A stretch of DNA of 64,000 nt from Gilvimarinus polysaccharolyticus. GTDB lineage: Bacteria; Pseudomonadota; Gammaproteobacteria; Pseudomonadales; Cellvibrionaceae. Positions within the stretch are counted from its first letter, which is position 1. Every line of letters starts with the position of its first letter. The translations under genes were made by a program, and so were the position numbers. The stretch lies in assembly GCF_001187555.1 (NCBI RefSeq), contig NZ_LFIJ01000001.1, forward strand, positions 1,911,710 through 1,975,709, written 5' to 3'. Below are positions 55,107 through 64,000 of this stretch, one piece after another. The notes beneath the pieces are model-generated. The model searched no databases, was not told the origin of the DNA, and saw only the letters and a program-made list of their open reading frames with translations.

Positions 55107-55748
55107 TTAAATAGCGCCGACATCGTGCAGTAAATCACGCACGGCATTTGCTAACTGCTGGTAGCCTAAACCATTGGGATGGACTCGATCGGAGCGCCAG
55201 TCGGCCTGAGCGAGTATGTTTGCCACGATATCACTCTGCAGCGGGATATTATTGTGCTCGGCCAACGTTTGATACAAGGGTTCTGCGCGCAGCAGTAACG
55301 AGCGCTGCGGTACAGCAATCAAGACGACAGGGATGTCACGAGCTTGGGCCAAGTCGATCATTGCCTGTAAGTTTTCGGCAAGCTGGGTTTTATCAAGGGT
55401 GCGTAAAATATCGTTGCCGCCATGGCACAGAATTAATAAATCGGGCTGCACCGTGTCGAGCACGCTGGGTAAACGCTGTAGCCCCTGGGCGGATACCTCA
55501 CCGGGCACCCCCGCATTGACTACTTGACGCCCCAGCACCTGCGCCAAAAACTCTGGATAGCTTTGCCCAGCCGCCGCGCCAGTGCCTTTTGTGAGACTGT
55601 CGCCAAACGCCAAAACACGCGCATCAGCTGCCAGCGGCGCCAGTGCTGGCGTTTTAGAGCAAGCACTTAGTACCAACAACAAAGACAACAACAAAGACAA
55701 CAACAAAAACCGCAGTAGCCGTTGCCCATTGCACGTTTTTATATTCAT
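55107..55748 (-). CDS. Lipid-anchored SGNH hydrolase (TesA/arylesterase-like)
   Basis: 213 residues from ATG 55748. Lipobox LLLVLSACSKT (Cys30). SGNH blocks: FGDSLTKG with Ser51, the NAGVPGEVS block, CHGGND and the D..H motif RSDRVHPNG. It is thus a lysophospholipase/thioesterase-type esterase, at the membrane. The ATG overlaps the AAA gene's stop (ATGA). The signal has a repeated LLLS unit encoded by a 12-bp tandem repeat. Confidence 0.9.
   Translation of the reverse strand: MNIKTCNGQRLLRFLLLSLLLSLLLVLSACSKTPALAPLAADARVLAFGDSLTKGTGAAAGQSYPEFLAQVLGRQVVNAGVPGEVSAQGLQRLPSVLDTVQPDLLILCHGGNDILRTLDKTQLAENLQAMIDLAQARDIPVVLIAVPQRSLLLRAEPLYQTLAEHNNIPLQSDIVANILAQADWRSDRVHPNGLGYQQLANAVRDLLHDVGAI
55674..55710 (-). 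repeat. 12-bp tandem repeat in a signal peptide
   Basis: The unit aaagacaacaac occurs twice in full (55681-55704) with partial copies on both sides; on the coding strand it encodes leucine-rich LLLS units in the signal of the SGNH hydrolase. Copy number changes by a whole unit would keep frame but alter the signal length. Confidence 0.7.
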
Positions 55749-57226
55749 GCGGGTACTGTTCGGTCTGCGGCCCAAGAGCGTAGCTGGGCCATTTGCTCGG
55801 CCATTACCACCGACAAAGGACTGGTGTCGGCACAAACTGTCAACAAGGTATGGGTATCAAGTATTTGTTTATTGGTGTTGGCTTGAAATAACCCCGCGAC
55901 AATCGCTTGTTCGATTTCGGCACCATTAAAGCCAGCACTGGCATCGGCCAATTGTGCAAGATCAAAATCCGCAGCATTTAAGTGACGCTTTTGTAAGTGA
56001 ATGCTGAAAATATCTTGCCGTACTTTGGCGTCGGGTAGGTCGACAAAAAATATTTCATCCATACGCCCTTTGCGTATTAACTCGGGCGGTAGGCGACTGA
56101 TATCGTTGCTGGTGGCCACGATAAACACACGACTAGGACGCTCGGCCATCCAGGTAAGCAAGGTGCCCAACAATCGCTGGGCAACGCCATTATCGCTACC
56201 GTCTTGGGCCATGGCTTTTTCAATTTCGTCCATCCATAGCACACAGGGTGACATGGCATCGGCCAGCTGCAAGGCTTGGCGTAAATTGCGCTCGGTCTCG
56301 CCGATGTATTTGTTGTAAAGCGCCGCCATATCGAGCCGCAGCAACGCCAACCCCCACATGCCGGCGACAGCTTTAGCCGCGAGACTTTTGCCGCCCCCCT
56401 GCACGCCCAATAGCAACATACCTTTGGGCCGGTCGGTAACGGGGGCGTCGCTGGTAAAGGCGTCACGGCGATGCTCTAGCCATTGCTTTAGATTATGTAA
56501 CCCGCCCACGTTGGTAAAGCTATCTACCTCTTGCTCAAAGCTGACGATTCCCTCTAGATCCAGCATTTGAAATTTGCTGCGATTAATCTTCGGCAGATCT
56601 TCGGCCGATATCGCGCCGTCATCCCAAATGGCAGCCCGCACCAAGCGTTGAATATCACTAGCGCTCATGCCTTGTAAGCTTGCGGTGAGTTTTTTAAGAG
56701 TGATGTTATCTGTGCGAATACGGGTATCACCGTGCTTTTGCGACCAGCGCTTTGCCTCATCACGAATGATACGCATAATATGCTCATCGTTTGGCAATGC
56801 CATGGTAAAGGTAGCAGCGTAACGCGATAATCCTTTAGGTAACTCTAGCCGATGACTTAAAAATATTAGGGTATTAGGCACGGCCAGATGGTTAAGTGCG
56901 ATGTCTTTGATCAGTCGCACCACCTCGGGCTGGTCTTGCAAAAATGGATGAAAATCGCACAACACATAAATATAAGCCTGATTGGAGGCTTTAATATGGC
57001 GCAGTAGCTCGACAGGTTCGTTCAGGCGCGTTTCTTTTGCGGCTAATTGTGGCCCAAAACTGAGCGTCGTCAGACCATCGGTGAGGCTCCAGCGAGCCAG
57101 TCGAATATCGCGCTGACGAGAAACCCGCAAAAGCATGTCTTCGGCTTTTTTTTCCTCATAGGTTTCGACTACAACCAACGGAATACTGGCATCTATGATC
57201 TGATTTATATCGGACGTATCTTGCAA
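55745..57226 (-). CDS. AAA+ ATPase, Ycf46-like
   Basis: 493 residues. The N-terminal half is an inactive-looking domain (VVVETYEEKKAEDML); the C-terminal AAA+ module has Walker A GVQGGGKS, Walker B VLWMDEIEKA, sensor 1 FIVATSNDISR and an Arg finger region RKGRMDEIF. This is the cyanobacterial Ycf46-like family, in which partner proteins and function are not well known. Its stop overlaps the SGNH gene start, so they are co-expressed. Confidence 0.85.
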   Translation of the reverse strand: MQDTSDINQIIDASIPLVVVETYEEKKAEDMLLRVSRQRDIRLARWSLTDGLTTLSFGPQLAAKETRLNEPVELLRHIKASNQAYIYVLCDFHPFLQDQPEVVRLIKDIALNHLAVPNTLIFLSHRLELPKGLSRYAATFTMALPNDEHIMRIIRDEAKRWSQKHGDTRIRTDNITLKKLTASLQGMSASDIQRLVRAAIWDDGAISAEDLPKINRSKFQMLDLEGIVSFEQEVDSFTNVGGLHNLKQWLEHRRDAFTSDAPVTDRPKGMLLLGVQGGGKSLAAKAVAGMWGLALLRLDMAALYNKYIGETERNLRQALQLADAMSPCVLWMDEIEKAMAQDGSDNGVAQRLLGTLLTWMAERPSRVFIVATSNDISRLPPELIRKGRMDEIFFVDLPDAKVRQDIFSIHLQKRHLNAADFDLAQLADASAGFNGAEIEQAIVAGLFQANTNKQILDTHTLLTVCADTSPLSVVMAEQMAQLRSWAADRTVPA

Positions 57227-57427
57227 ACGGCATCTCCTTAGGTGGATTAAATGCTGCCAGTGTTAGCGCAACAGTGCAAGTGCCTTGGCCTTAACCCCAA
57301 TAGCGGCTACTATTAAAAACACGGCGCGCAATACTTAACCAGACACTAACTAAGCCCTAATTTTTAGACGCTCGACCCAAACCATACAACACAGCGCTTA
57401 TTAGTGACGCAACCCAAAAGGCAAACG

Positions 57428-58072
57428 ATGACTCAGGCTCGATTCTCACCTATTGATCAGTTAATTATCCGCGCCGATAAAGCGTTACAAGCATTTGCTG
57501 GCAGCCAAACATTAACAAACCGGCCATCGCCTGCTGATTCTTGCCCAGAAAACGAGCTAAACCGTGCCGAACGCAAGCATTCGACTGGGCTTATGCGGGT
57601 AAACCATGCCGGTGAGGTTTGCGCCCAGGCGTTATATCAGGGACAAGCACTCACGGCCAAACTGCCGGATGTACGCGAGAAGATGCAAGAGGCGGCAGCC
57701 GAGGAAGAGGATCACTTGCTCTGGTGTCAGGATCGAATTAACCAATTAGATGGCCACACGAGCGTGCTCAATCCGCTCTGGTACGGCGCCTCATTTGCTA
57801 TTGGCGCCGCGGCTGGACTCATTAGCGATAAAGTCAGCCTAGGGTTTGTCGCCGCCACCGAACAACAAGTGTGCAAGCATTTGGAATCACACCTGGATAG
57901 CCTGCCGGTAGCCGACGTGAAATCGCGTGTGGTTGTCAAAAAAATGCTGGCGGATGAAGCTCGCCACGCACAGACTGCACTTGAGGCGGGCGGGATACAG
58001 TTTGCAGCGCCGATAAAGGCGCTGATGACTCTAACCTCTAAGGCAATGACAACAGCAAGTTATTATATTTAA
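57428..58072 (+). CDS. coq7: Coq7, 3-demethoxyubiquinol 3-hydroxylase
   Basis: 214 residues from the ATG at 57428, which has AAGG in front; the upstream GTG at 57404 is less likely. The di-iron carboxylate set is visible: Glu in [18 protein letters not shown], then the EEEDHL motif and DEARHAQTA. It performs the penultimate hydroxylation of ubiquinone synthesis at the inner membrane. Proteobacterial Coq7 of this size is usual for Pseudomonas and relatives, where it replaces UbiF. Standalone here. Confidence 0.94.
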   Translation: MTQARFSPIDQLIIRADKALQAFAGSQTLTNRPSPADSCPENELNRAERKHSTGLMRVNHAGEVCAQALYQGQALTAKLPDVREKMQEAAAEEEDHLLWCQDRINQLDGHTSVLNPLWYGASFAIGAAAGLISDKVSLGFVAATEQQVCKHLESHLDSLPVADVKSRVVVKKMLADEARHAQTALEAGGIQFAAPIKALMTLTSKAMTTASYYI

Positions 58073-58158
58073 ACGCCTCTGCGGTAGAGGGCCACAACAC
58101 GCTTTAACTCGTTATTGAAACGCGGTGATGCTTATCACCGCCAGATTAGTTATGTGTA

Positions 58159-58578
58159 TTAAGCCTCAACAATTTCAAAGTCATGGCTTATTGCTACACC
58201 TGCCCCTTCAAGCATAATAGAAGCCGAGCAATACTTTGTTGCCGATAACTCTACCGCCCGCGCTACTTGCTTTTCTTTCAACTCGTCGCCGGCAACAATA
58301 AAATGTAAATGAATTTTAGTAAACACAGCGGGCACCGCATCTGCACGTTCGGCGGTAATATTAACTCGGCAGTCGCGCACTTGCTGACGCGCTTTTTTTA
58401 AAATGCTGATCACATCAAAGGTTGAGCAACCACCCAGACCTAGCAACAGCATTTCCATTGGGCGCACACCAGTGTTGCGCCCACCGTGGTCTTCTGGTCC
58501 GTCCATAACCACACTGTGACCACTACCTGATTCACCCAAAAATTGAGCGCCATCGACCCACTTTACTGTCGCCTGCAT
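58159..58578 (-). CDS. OsmC family peroxiredoxin-like protein (YhfA type)
   Basis: 139 residues with Cys51 (LLLGLGGCSTFD) and Cys117 (SATKYCSASIM), the redox pair of OsmC/Ohr, and the conserved GVRPMEMLLLGLGGC block. The length and R.RPMEMLL motif fit the YhfA subgroup found next to crp in many gammaproteobacteria, and crp is the next gene here (divergent). Confidence 0.9.
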   Translation of the reverse strand: MQATVKWVDGAQFLGESGSGHSVVMDGPEDHGGRNTGVRPMEMLLLGLGGCSTFDVISILKKARQQVRDCRVNITAERADAVPAVFTKIHLHFIVAGDELKEKQVARAVELSATKYCSASIMLEGAGVAISHDFEIVEA

Positions 58579-58700
58579 ATCACTGTGCCTCTTTTTTCAA
58601 TTTACTCTAGCGCTACAATTTTTAACATTTTACTTGTGCACCAATTGTGGCGGCAAGATTACCATATTCACACCTCTCGCCATACGCACTTCAGCTACAA

Positions 58701-58728
58701 TTGACGCGTAATACGACATTTTTACATA
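58701..58728 (+). promoter_or_regulatory. Possible crp promoter
   Basis: TTGACG (58701-58706) and TACATA (58723-58728) with a 16-nt spacer lie about 140 bp upstream of the crp start in the divergent intergenic region with osmC. Moderate match to sigma-70. Confidence 0.4.
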
Positions 58729-58866
58729 ACTAAAATATAATTTTACCGCCTGCGTTATAACTAGATCACAAAGATAAACTTACCTTAGTGTCTAAGTTTG
58801 GTACTTTGCGCATTTAACGGCATAATGCCCCACCGATATTGAGACATTTATGTCAGGAGCAGCACA

Positions 58867-59502
58867 TTGAGCGCCGCCTCACTAACACCACACATTACCA
58901 ATGTAGATGATTTCCTCATCCATTGTCATCGTCGTCGCTATCCGGCTAAAAGCACCATTATTTACGCAGGCGATACTAGCGACTCTTTATACTACATCGT
59001 CAAAGGCTCGGTTACCGTTCTGATCGAGGATGACGAAGGCCGTGAAATGATCGTCGCGTATTTAAACGATGGCGACTTTTTTGGCGAGATGGGCCTGTTT
59101 GATACAGAGGATTCTCGTAGCGCTTGGATTAGAGCAAAATCTGAGTGCGAAGTGGCCGAAATTAGTTACTCCAAATTCCAAGAAGTCGCTGAAGTACATC
59201 CAGAGTTTTTATTCTCATTAAGCTCACAAATGGCAAAACGATTACGCAACACAACGCGTAAAGTTGGCGACTTAGCCTTTTTAGATGTTACCGGCCGGGT
59301 TGCTCGCACATTGCTCGATTTATGCAAAGAGCCCGATGCAATGACCCACCCAGATGGCATGCAGATTAAAATCACCCGACAAGAAATCGGCCGTATTGTT
59401 GGCTGCTCACGGGAGATGGTCGGCCGCGTATTAAAAACCTTAGAAGAGCAAGGCTTGGTCGATGTAAAAGGTAAGACAATGGTAGTTTTTGGTACACGTT
59501 AA
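58867..59502 (+). CDS. crp: Cyclic AMP receptor protein (Crp/Vfr)
   Basis: 211 residues from a TTG start at 58867 with AGGAGC ideally placed. N-terminal cyclic nucleotide domain with [17 protein letters not shown], including the phosphate-binding RSA motif, and the C-terminal winged helix with [21 protein letters not shown]. It is almost certainly the Vfr-type global regulator: the segment [19 protein letters not shown] is nearly invariant in that group. The terminator at 59532 follows. Confidence 0.96.
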   Translation: MSAASLTPHITNVDDFLIHCHRRRYPAKSTIIYAGDTSDSLYYIVKGSVTVLIEDDEGREMIVAYLNDGDFFGEMGLFDTEDSRSAWIRAKSECEVAEISYSKFQEVAEVHPEFLFSLSSQMAKRLRNTTRKVGDLAFLDVTGRVARTLLDLCKEPDAMTHPDGMQIKITRQEIGRIVGCSREMVGRVLKTLEEQGLVDVKGKTMVVFGTR

Positions 59503-59531
59503 ACTTTAAAAACTATTTTGAATTACGCCAA

Positions 59532-59556
59532 ACGCCCGCAACTAAGCGGGCGTTTT
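59532..59556 (+). terminator. Rho-independent terminator after crp
   Basis: An 8-bp stem acgcccgc (59532-59539) / gcgggcgt (59546-59553), 6-nt loop, then TTTT. It lies 29 bp past the crp stop. Confidence 0.9.
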
Positions 59557-59631
59557 AAATTTAACTAACAATTCCCCTCGCTTATAGCCTGCGTTATTAT
59601 GCCCGCCTCAATACCAACTAGGAGTATTAAG

Positions 59632-60024
59632 GTGCAAGATCACGATATCGTTTTTCAAAGCTATGGCCGCTGCTGCAACAGCGATTCCTTTTTTGTCGAT
59701 TTTTACGATAACTTTATGTCCAGCTCCGACGAGATCAGAGCATTGTTTGTCGATACTGACATGAAGCAACAAAGGCATCTGCTCCGCAACGGTATTATGC
59801 AGTTAATTCTTCACGCCAGAGGCATGCCAGCCACCAAGCTCGAAGCGCTCGGAGAAAGCCATAGTCGCGGCGGCTACAACATAAAACCGCATTGGTACCG
59901 AGATTGGCTTAAAGCATTGATCGCCACCTTAAAAAAACATGACCGTGAATTTGACCAGAACATAGAGCAAGCTTGGGTTAGCGCCCTCACTCCAGGGATC
60001 GAGATTATTAAAAACTCATATTAA
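59632..60024 (+). CDS. Single-domain globin
   Basis: 130 residues from a GTG at 59632, preceded by AGGAG at 7 nt; an in-frame ATG at 59599 lacks this site. Helix pattern FFVDFYDNF...IRALF...QQRHLLRNGIMQL is that of bacterial globins, with the proximal His in LGESHSRGGYNIKPHWY. It may sense or detoxify O2 or NO, or could be a globin-like sensor lacking an output domain. No reductase or signalling domain is encoded nearby. Its transcript ends at the bidirectional terminator. Confidence 0.82.
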   Translation: MQDHDIVFQSYGRCCNSDSFFVDFYDNFMSSSDEIRALFVDTDMKQQRHLLRNGIMQLILHARGMPATKLEALGESHSRGGYNIKPHWYRDWLKALIATLKKHDREFDQNIEQAWVSALTPGIEIIKNSY

Positions 60025-60030
60025 TAAAAA

Positions 60031-60055
60031 AACCCGCTAAAAAGCGGGTTTTTTT
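60031..60055. terminator. Bidirectional terminator between globin and MFS genes
   Basis: An 8-bp stem aacccgct (60031-60038) / agcgggtt (60043-60050), 4-nt loop, with A runs on the left and T runs on the right, so it should stop transcripts in both directions. Confidence 0.9.
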
Positions 60056-60072
60056 ATTGCTTATGGAACACA

Positions 60073-61302
60073 TTAATCGGCCAGTGGCGCGGCCTTGATC
60101 TCACCTTTTACTAACTTTTTACGAATAATAAACAAGAAGGTAAATGCCACAATAAGAGCCGCAGGGAACAGCGTCATATTTTCTAGGGTAGCCACACCCG
60201 CGGCAAGATCTGCTTCGGCGCCAACTTTACCAGCCAAAATAGCCTCACTTTTAGCCGCATCTAACCAACCACCAATCACTGGGTTCCAAATACTAACCGA
60301 GAACATACCTGCACCACCAATAAGCGACATGCCTAATGCACCCGTTTTAGGTAGGTACTCGCTGACAAAACCAATCATTGTCGGCCAGAAATACATTACA
60401 CCAATAGCAAACAATATTGCCGCCACATAAATCATGCCACCGGTGGCAAAGCTCATTGTATAAATACCAATAGTAGCTATCACAGAAGATGCCAACAGCA
60501 CACCCGCAGGATTAAGAGCCTCAATAACAGGGCCGGCAAAGTAACGTCCAACCGCCATTAATCCCGTCACCATCGCTAAAATCACCATTGGGTGAACGCC
60601 GGAACTGCCAAGTGTCTTTTCCACCCACTGCTGCGGACCAAACTCAGAAATGGCGGTGACGCTCATGCAGATCACCATAAAAATAAACAGCGGTGATATC
60701 AATGCTTTGATGTTGTTAACCGTTGAAGTTTCGGTATGTATTAAGACTGGGAATTTTTCGACAAATACCAAATAGCCGTAGATAGCTGTGGGGATCAGCA
60801 TAATAGCGATTTGCCACTGCCAACCAAAACCCATTTTACTCATACCTAATGAGACTAACGAGCCAATTACGATACCGCCCGGAAACCAAACGTGAAACTT
60901 GTTAAGCATCGCGGTCTTTTTGTCGTGATACAACTCAGTAATCAATGGGTTACATGCAGCTTCTACAGAACCATTGGCAAAGCCAATAAAGAAGCTCGAC
61001 AACAGCAAGGTCATAAAGCCAGATGCGGTGATAGTTAACACCAGCCCCGCAACGTGACAAATAAATGCAATAGCGAGTAGCTTTTTAGGCCCTAGATAAT
61101 TATAAATTAACCCGCCAAACATCATGGCGACAGGAAAACCTAAAAATGCCATGCCATTGACCCAACCAAGCTGGGTGTTGGTTAAAGTGAAATCCTGCAT
61201 CAGCTCGCTAAGAATGCCGGCGCGAATAGCAAAGGTCATGGCGGTTACAATCAACGCGACGCAGCTCGCCGTAAATATTTTGGTACGATGGACTTCAGTC
61301 AT
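60073..61302 (-). CDS. MFS transporter (sugar permease-like)
   Basis: 409 residues with about 12 transmembrane helices and the cytoplasmic loop between TM6 and TM7 (TETSTVNNIKALISP). It is the last gene of the minus-strand unit isomerase-oxidoreductase-permease, 77 bp after the oxidoreductase. Substrate is unknown but presumably the sugar or cyclitol the other two enzymes handle. Family by topology: FucP/sugar MFS-like. Confidence 0.85.
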   Translation of the reverse strand: MTEVHRTKIFTASCVALIVTAMTFAIRAGILSELMQDFTLTNTQLGWVNGMAFLGFPVAMMFGGLIYNYLGPKKLLAIAFICHVAGLVLTITASGFMTLLLSSFFIGFANGSVEAACNPLITELYHDKKTAMLNKFHVWFPGGIVIGSLVSLGMSKMGFGWQWQIAIMLIPTAIYGYLVFVEKFPVLIHTETSTVNNIKALISPLFIFMVICMSVTAISEFGPQQWVEKTLGSSGVHPMVILAMVTGLMAVGRYFAGPVIEALNPAGVLLASSVIATIGIYTMSFATGGMIYVAAILFAIGVMYFWPTMIGFVSEYLPKTGALGMSLIGGAGMFSVSIWNPVIGGWLDAAKSEAILAGKVGAEADLAAGVATLENMTLFPAALIVAFTFLFIIRKKLVKGEIKAAPLAD

Positions 61303-61379
61303 AATCTTCAGCCTTTGGTGTTTCTTTGGTTATTGTTATGTTAAGCGCTGAGCACTTAGGTACTCAGCGCTGGTTTATA

Positions 61380-62525
61380 TTACAAGGCCGTCCAGCGGCT
61401 GTCTGCCTCGGACGAAGCAATCACCGCCGAGATAAACTTTAAGCCTTCTACGCCGGTTTCTATTCCGGGGATCCAGCTTTGAATATCAACCGTTTTGCCT
61501 TCGCGCTTCGCTTGCAGTACATCTGCAATATCACTATAAACCGTGGCAAAACCTTCAAGATAGCCCTCAGGATGCCCTTGCGGGATACGAATCCCTCGTG
61601 CGGCAACGTCGCTATCAATATTGTCACTGCGCCGGGTGATACGCTGATGATGGCCAAACAATGGGGTTAACCAAAGCTCGTTAGGAGTTTCTTGCGACCA
61701 TTCGAGTCCGGCCTTATCGCCGTAAAGTCTAATTTTAAGGCCATTTTCACAGCCAGGAGCTACCTGACTAGTCCACATCATGCCTTTGGCGCCATTTTCA
61801 AAGCGCATCATGACGTGGACGTTATCGTCCACCGCTCGGCCCGGCACAAAAGCGGTTAAATCGGCACACACCGAACTCACTTTTTGACCGCTAATAAAAC
61901 GGGCTAATTGGAAGGCGTGGGTGCCAATATCACCCAGACAACCACCTGCACCGGAACGGGCAGGATCAGTGCGCCAGGACGCTTGCTTATTATCATCGCC
62001 TTGCGCCTCTGTCAGCCACTCTTGCGGGTACTCAACCTGCACCAAGCGAATATCCCCCAAGTCCCCGCGTTCGATCATCTCGCGGGCGTAACGCACCAAC
62101 GGATAACCGCTGTAGTTATGGGTCAAAGCGAAGAAACAATCGGAATTATTCACCAGCTTTTCCAATTCCAACGCTTCTTCGAGTGTACGAGTAACAGGCT
62201 TATCGCAAATGACGTTAATACCGGCCTCAAGGGCGGCTTTAGCAACCGGGAAGTGCATATGGTTAGGAGTGACAATAGCCACCGCCTCAATACCGTCTGC
62301 GCGTGCGGCCTCAGCTTTAAACATCTCCTCGTAAGAGGCATACGAACGCTCTGGGGAAATCAATAAATCTTCAGCGGATGCCTTGGCATTATCTGGGTTA
62401 GACGATAGCGCGCCGGCAACCAGCTCATACTTACCATCTATTCGTGACGCAATACGATGTACCGCACCAATAAAAGCACCTCGGCCACCACCGACCATAC
62501 CTAAACGGATTCTTGACGCTGCCAT
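61380..62525 (-). CDS. Gfo/Idh/MocA family oxidoreductase
   Basis: 381 residues. The N-terminal Rossmann fold has GMVGGGRGAFIGAVH and the NAD-family motif VICDKPVTRTLEEA (the EKP-type lysine), followed by the C-terminal alpha/beta domain with GDIGTHAFQLARF, where the catalytic His/Asp region lies. Likely NAD(P)-dependent oxidation of a sugar or inositol. Its start overlaps the isomerase stop (TAATG). Confidence 0.92.
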   Translation of the reverse strand: MAASRIRLGMVGGGRGAFIGAVHRIASRIDGKYELVAGALSSNPDNAKASAEDLLISPERSYASYEEMFKAEAARADGIEAVAIVTPNHMHFPVAKAALEAGINVICDKPVTRTLEEALELEKLVNNSDCFFALTHNYSGYPLVRYAREMIERGDLGDIRLVQVEYPQEWLTEAQGDDNKQASWRTDPARSGAGGCLGDIGTHAFQLARFISGQKVSSVCADLTAFVPGRAVDDNVHVMMRFENGAKGMMWTSQVAPGCENGLKIRLYGDKAGLEWSQETPNELWLTPLFGHHQRITRRSDNIDSDVAARGIRIPQGHPEGYLEGFATVYSDIADVLQAKREGKTVDIQSWIPGIETGVEGLKFISAVIASSEADSRWTAL

Positions 62526-63586
62526 TACTTACCCCCCAAACCAAGAATACGACGGTTACTGGCTTCATCAGCCTCACCGCCGGCAAAATCATCAAACGCT
62601 TTATCGGTAATGCGGATAATATGCTCCGAGACAAAACGTGAGCCTTCTTCTGCGCCAGCTTCAGGGTGCTTCATACAGCACTCCCACTCAATGACGGCCC
62701 AGCCATCGTAGTTGTGTTGGGTTAACTTCGAGAAAATACCTTTGAAGTCGACCTGACCGTCACCCAAAGAGCGAAAACGACCCGCACGCTCGACCCACCC
62801 CTCATAACCGCCATATACACCCTGCTGTGCGGTAGGGTTAAATTCGGCATCTTTAACATGAAACATTTTAATCCGATCGTGATAACGATCGATAAAGGCT
62901 AGGTAGTCCAGTTGTTGCAGCATAAAATGACTGGGATCGTACAGAATGTTAGCGCGTGGATGATTGTCTACCTCTTTCAAGAAGCGCTCAAAAGTCACAC
63001 CATCATGCAAGTCTTCACCGGGGTGCAGCTCGTAACAGACATCAACACCAGCTTCATCAAAAGCATCCAAAATCGGCTTCCAAATACGTCCGAGCTCAGC
63101 AAAGCCAGTTTCGACCAAGCCCTGTGGACGTTGTGGCCAAGGGTAGATGAAGGGCCACAAGAGCGCGCCAGAAAAAGTGGCGTGTGCTTTTAAGCCAAAG
63201 TTTTTACTGGCCTTAGCAGCCAAATACAACTGCTCGACGGCCCATTTTTGGCGTTCTTGGGGCTTACCGTGCAGTTCTTCAGGGGCAAAAATATCGAACA
63301 TTTCATCGTAAACTGGATGCACTGCCACTAATTGACCTTGCAAGTGAGTCGACAGTTCGGTCAACTCCAAACCATATTTAGCGAGAGTTTCAGTGACCTC
63401 TTTGCAGTAATCTAAATCGGTGGCGGCACGCTCTAAATCAAACAGACGCTTGTCCCAAGACGGCATCTGGACACCTTTAAAACCGAGGCTGCCAGCCCAC
63501 TTTGCAATATTTTCTAGGGTATTAAACGGAGCTTCATCACTGGCAAATTGTGCCAAAAACAGAGCGGGGCCTTTGATCATTTTCAC
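62525..63586 (-). CDS. Sugar phosphate isomerase/epimerase (xylose isomerase-like TIM barrel)
   Basis: 353 residues from a GTG at 63586 with GGGAG at 7 nt; the ATG six bases later is spaced worse. The TIM-barrel metal site is visible: Glu in VCYELHPGED, Asp in ILYDPSHFML, His in FHVKDAEF and Glu in VIEWECC. It is the first gene of the operon. Enzymes of this group act in inositol or unusual hexose catabolism with Gfo/Idh partners. Confidence 0.91.
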   Translation of the reverse strand: MKMIKGPALFLAQFASDEAPFNTLENIAKWAGSLGFKGVQMPSWDKRLFDLERAATDLDYCKEVTETLAKYGLELTELSTHLQGQLVAVHPVYDEMFDIFAPEELHGKPQERQKWAVEQLYLAAKASKNFGLKAHATFSGALLWPFIYPWPQRPQGLVETGFAELGRIWKPILDAFDEAGVDVCYELHPGEDLHDGVTFERFLKEVDNHPRANILYDPSHFMLQQLDYLAFIDRYHDRIKMFHVKDAEFNPTAQQGVYGGYEGWVERAGRFRSLGDGQVDFKGIFSKLTQHNYDGWAVIEWECCMKHPEAGAEEGSRFVSEHIIRITDKAFDDFAGGEADEASNRRILGLGGK

Positions 63587-64000
63587 AATTATTCTCCCAT
63601 GATCGGTGTAATTGAACGCAACATAGGGTGCTCCGTCCTACTTCCACCTTACAGTTTTATATGCAAATCTATTTTTATATGAAGCGATGCACTTTAGCGC
63701 GTTTGATGAGCTGTGCCAACCGCTACTATTGGACCGGACGAGTATAGCAAGCCACAGCAAAATACCCATCATAAGCCACCAGACTTGGCAGAAGTTGGCA
63801 CTTCTTTACATAAAGGTCAAAGCGACAACAACCACCTAACCTACCCTTTAATGGTAACAATAAATTGGCACCACGATAGCGCCTTAGTGTATAGGCGCGC
63901 ACAGTGGATGTGACCGCCAGCACGGCGATATTAGGTGAGCATGGGAAGTTGAAGGGGCGTGTATTACAAATAAATACTGCTAAGGAGATTTCTGATCACA
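63587..64000. other. Upstream region of the sugar operon, no gene seen
   Basis: No convincing reading frame on either strand. The first 100 bp (63587-63690) should hold the minus-strand promoter of the isomerase operon. The two short frames (63713-63923) are opposite-strand images of each other and carry no motif. No regulator is in the window. Confidence 0.55.

Noticed and set aside
58121..58142. 8-bp hairpin gcggtgat/atcaccgc between coq7 and osmC
   Set aside because: It has no T run on either strand, so I do not call it a terminator; it may be chance or a REP-like element.
61908..62366. 152-residue plus-strand frame inside the Gfo/Idh gene
   Set aside because: Antisense to the Rossmann-fold protein; no ribosome site.

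Overview
The window is from a Gram-negative gammaproteobacterium, probably a marine Cellvibrionales-type or related lineage. This is inferred from a Vfr-like cAMP receptor protein, Coq7, a Pqi/Let operon, an OsmC protein and a sugar MFS/Gfo-Idh/isomerase operon. No database search was possible, so family names rest on recognised motifs, lengths and gene order.

Two regions are joined at a tRNA-Met gene (39767-39843, minus). Left of it, from the window edge to about 39766, is most of an integrative and conjugative element (ICE) of the MPF_G type (PFGI-1/ICEHin1056-like 'TIGR037xx' genes). Read inward from the tRNA it has: a tyrosine integrase (38651-39583), a MobH/TraI_2 relaxase (36590-38533) with a small partner gene, a 15-bp inverted repeat that is an oriT candidate (36059-36096), then a long minus-strand transfer operon from traD (35919) to a TraG-N protein (17843), then a small membrane protein, a vapBC toxin-antitoxin pair and a type IA topoisomerase (14535-16508). 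The far end carries umuDC under a LexA box (1-1269; umuC runs off the window) and a broken SRAP (YedK/HMCES-like) gene.

Between the SRAP pseudogene and the topoisomerase lies a visibly AT-richer defence island (about 1610-14548, all plus strand): a small XRE regulator; a type I restriction-modification operon hsdM-hsdS-X-hsdR in which X is a PrrC/RloC-like ABC-ATPase with an Arg/Glu/His set resembling an anticodon nuclease; a SIR2-HerA pair (NADase plus HerA ATPase); and a tightly coupled PIN-like nuclease/two-TM 'putative AbiC' pair that I know under no established system name. The last pair is the best candidate for an undescribed system.

Right of the tRNA is ordinary chromosome: a lipoprotein esterase, a 20-repeat thrombospondin type 3 lipoprotein, a small lipoprotein, split pqiA plus a six-MCE-domain pqiB/letB protein, ylqF/rbgA, an S4 RNA-binding protein, hydrolases, an ABC-2 exporter with a decayed GntR regulator, an SGNH esterase, a Ycf46-like AAA ATPase, coq7, osmC, crp (TTG start), a globin, and a minus-strand sugar catabolism operon (isomerase, oxidoreductase, MFS permease).
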